Assembly (NCBI GenBank): GCA_002309875.1
Contig: DBYM01000044.1
Span: 1,691 to 9,040 of the forward strand
Source of the DNA: Cyanobacteria bacterium UBA1186
GTDB lineage: Bacteria; Cyanobacteriota; Vampirovibrionia; Gastranaerophilales; Gastranaerophilaceae
Reading direction: 5' to 3'
DNA length: 7,350 bases
The notes below the pieces were generated by a model, which worked only from the letters and a program-made list of their open reading frames with translations, did no database searches and had not been told where the DNA came from. Position 1 is the first letter of the stretch, and each line of letters starts with the position of its first letter. Shown here piece by piece: positions 7,012 to 7,350 of this stretch. The position numbers and the translations under genes are program-made.

Positions 7012-7350
7012 TTACTGATTTTTCAGGTGTTTAATCTTTATTTCAGGCTCAAGCACTATTGAAACAACATCTATTCTGAATTTTTTATATTCGGGGTTTT
7101 CTTTTAAATAAAGGAAAATCCCGTTTTTGATATTCTGATATTTTGTTTGGGTTACCGCCTCCTGCGGAAGGCCAAATTTATCTGTTTTTCGGGTTTTTAC
7201 CTCAACAAAAACAAGGGTATTTTTATCAAGCGCAATAATATCTATTTCGCAAAAACGTGAAAAGTGTTTATTGGTCTCAAGGATTTTGTAACCCTGTTTG
7301 ACAAGATAATCCCTCGCCAATTCTTCACCATATCTGCCTGTCGAAATATT
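7012..7350 (-). CDS. yraN: YraN/UPF0102 family endonuclease-like protein, 5' partial
   Basis: This is a - strand gene whose 5' end runs off the right edge of the window; 112 codons are visible. The frame reads NISTGRYGEELARDYL from the edge, which is the N-terminal family signature (G-x-x-GE-x-x-A-x-x-YL). The TTG at 7320 is therefore internal and the true start lies just beyond 7350. The restriction-endonuclease-like PD-(D/E)xK core is present. Numbered from the first visible codon, it has Glu9 in GEE, EIDIIA (35-40, Asp37) and VFVEVKTR (47-54, Glu50 and Lys52), followed by FGLPQEAV, a Lys-containing helix and RIDVVSI near the end. CEID replaces the usual GEID. The family is widespread and its cellular role is poorly defined; a DNA or RNA processing role is an inference from the fold. 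Length fits the family (about 115-130). Its stop codon directly abuts that of the small + strand gene. Confidence 0.9.
   Translation of the reverse strand, partial: NISTGRYGEELARDYLVKQGYKILETNKHFSRFCEIDIIALDKNTLVFVEVKTRKTDKFGLPQEAVTQTKYQNIKNGIFLYLKENPEYKKFRIDVVSIVLEPEIKIKHLKNQ

Noticed and set aside
7015..7026. Hairpin CTGA-TTTT-TCAG as a terminator between the convergent genes
   Set aside because: Four base pairs are too few for an intrinsic terminator, there is no following T-run, and it lies inside the yraN coding end.

Overview
The window is a compact, low-GC (roughly 40% by eye) bacterial chromosome segment. It carries ordinary housekeeping genes and shows no mobile element, CRISPR array, prophage or RNA gene. 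Nearly everything lies on the + strand in closely spaced genes. The last gene is on the - strand and converges on its neighbour. SecD and SecF are separate proteins and SecD is short, which argues against a Bacillus-type fused SecDF and against the long proteobacterial SecD. GTG and TTG starts with good Shine-Dalgarno sequences are used. The combination would fit a gut Gastranaerophilales/Melainabacteria-like or Firmicutes-like bacterium, but that is an inference and the sequence alone does not settle the taxon.

Layout. 1-801 is the 3' part of a YvcK/CofD-like gene. It is followed at a 9-base gap by panB, which overlaps panC by 14 bases. panC is followed with no gap by a gene for an unrecognised two-helix membrane protein (2495-3361). 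These four genes look like one transcription unit. After a 57-base gap comes dapA (3419-4297), then a 45-base gap with a plausible promoter, then secD (4343-5647) and secF (5676-6617). A clear intrinsic terminator (6640-6672) closes this run. A 148-base intergenic region separates secF from a small orphan gene of 81 codons (6766-7011). That gene ends exactly where the stop codon of a - strand YraN/UPF0102 gene begins. YraN is cut at its 5' end by the window edge.

How the genes work together. PanB and PanC catalyse two steps of pantothenate (coenzyme A precursor) synthesis; panD and panE are not in the window. DapA commits aspartate semialdehyde to diaminopimelate and lysine, so it feeds the cell wall. 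YvcK-type proteins also affect cell-wall precursor supply. SecD and SecF form the accessory complex of the Sec translocon that uses the proton gradient.

The least ordinary item is the membrane protein between panC and dapA. Its cytoplasmic part reads like a decayed class III nucleotidyl cyclase fold that lacks most catalytic residues. This is a pattern-based inference only. I found no convincing new multi-gene system.
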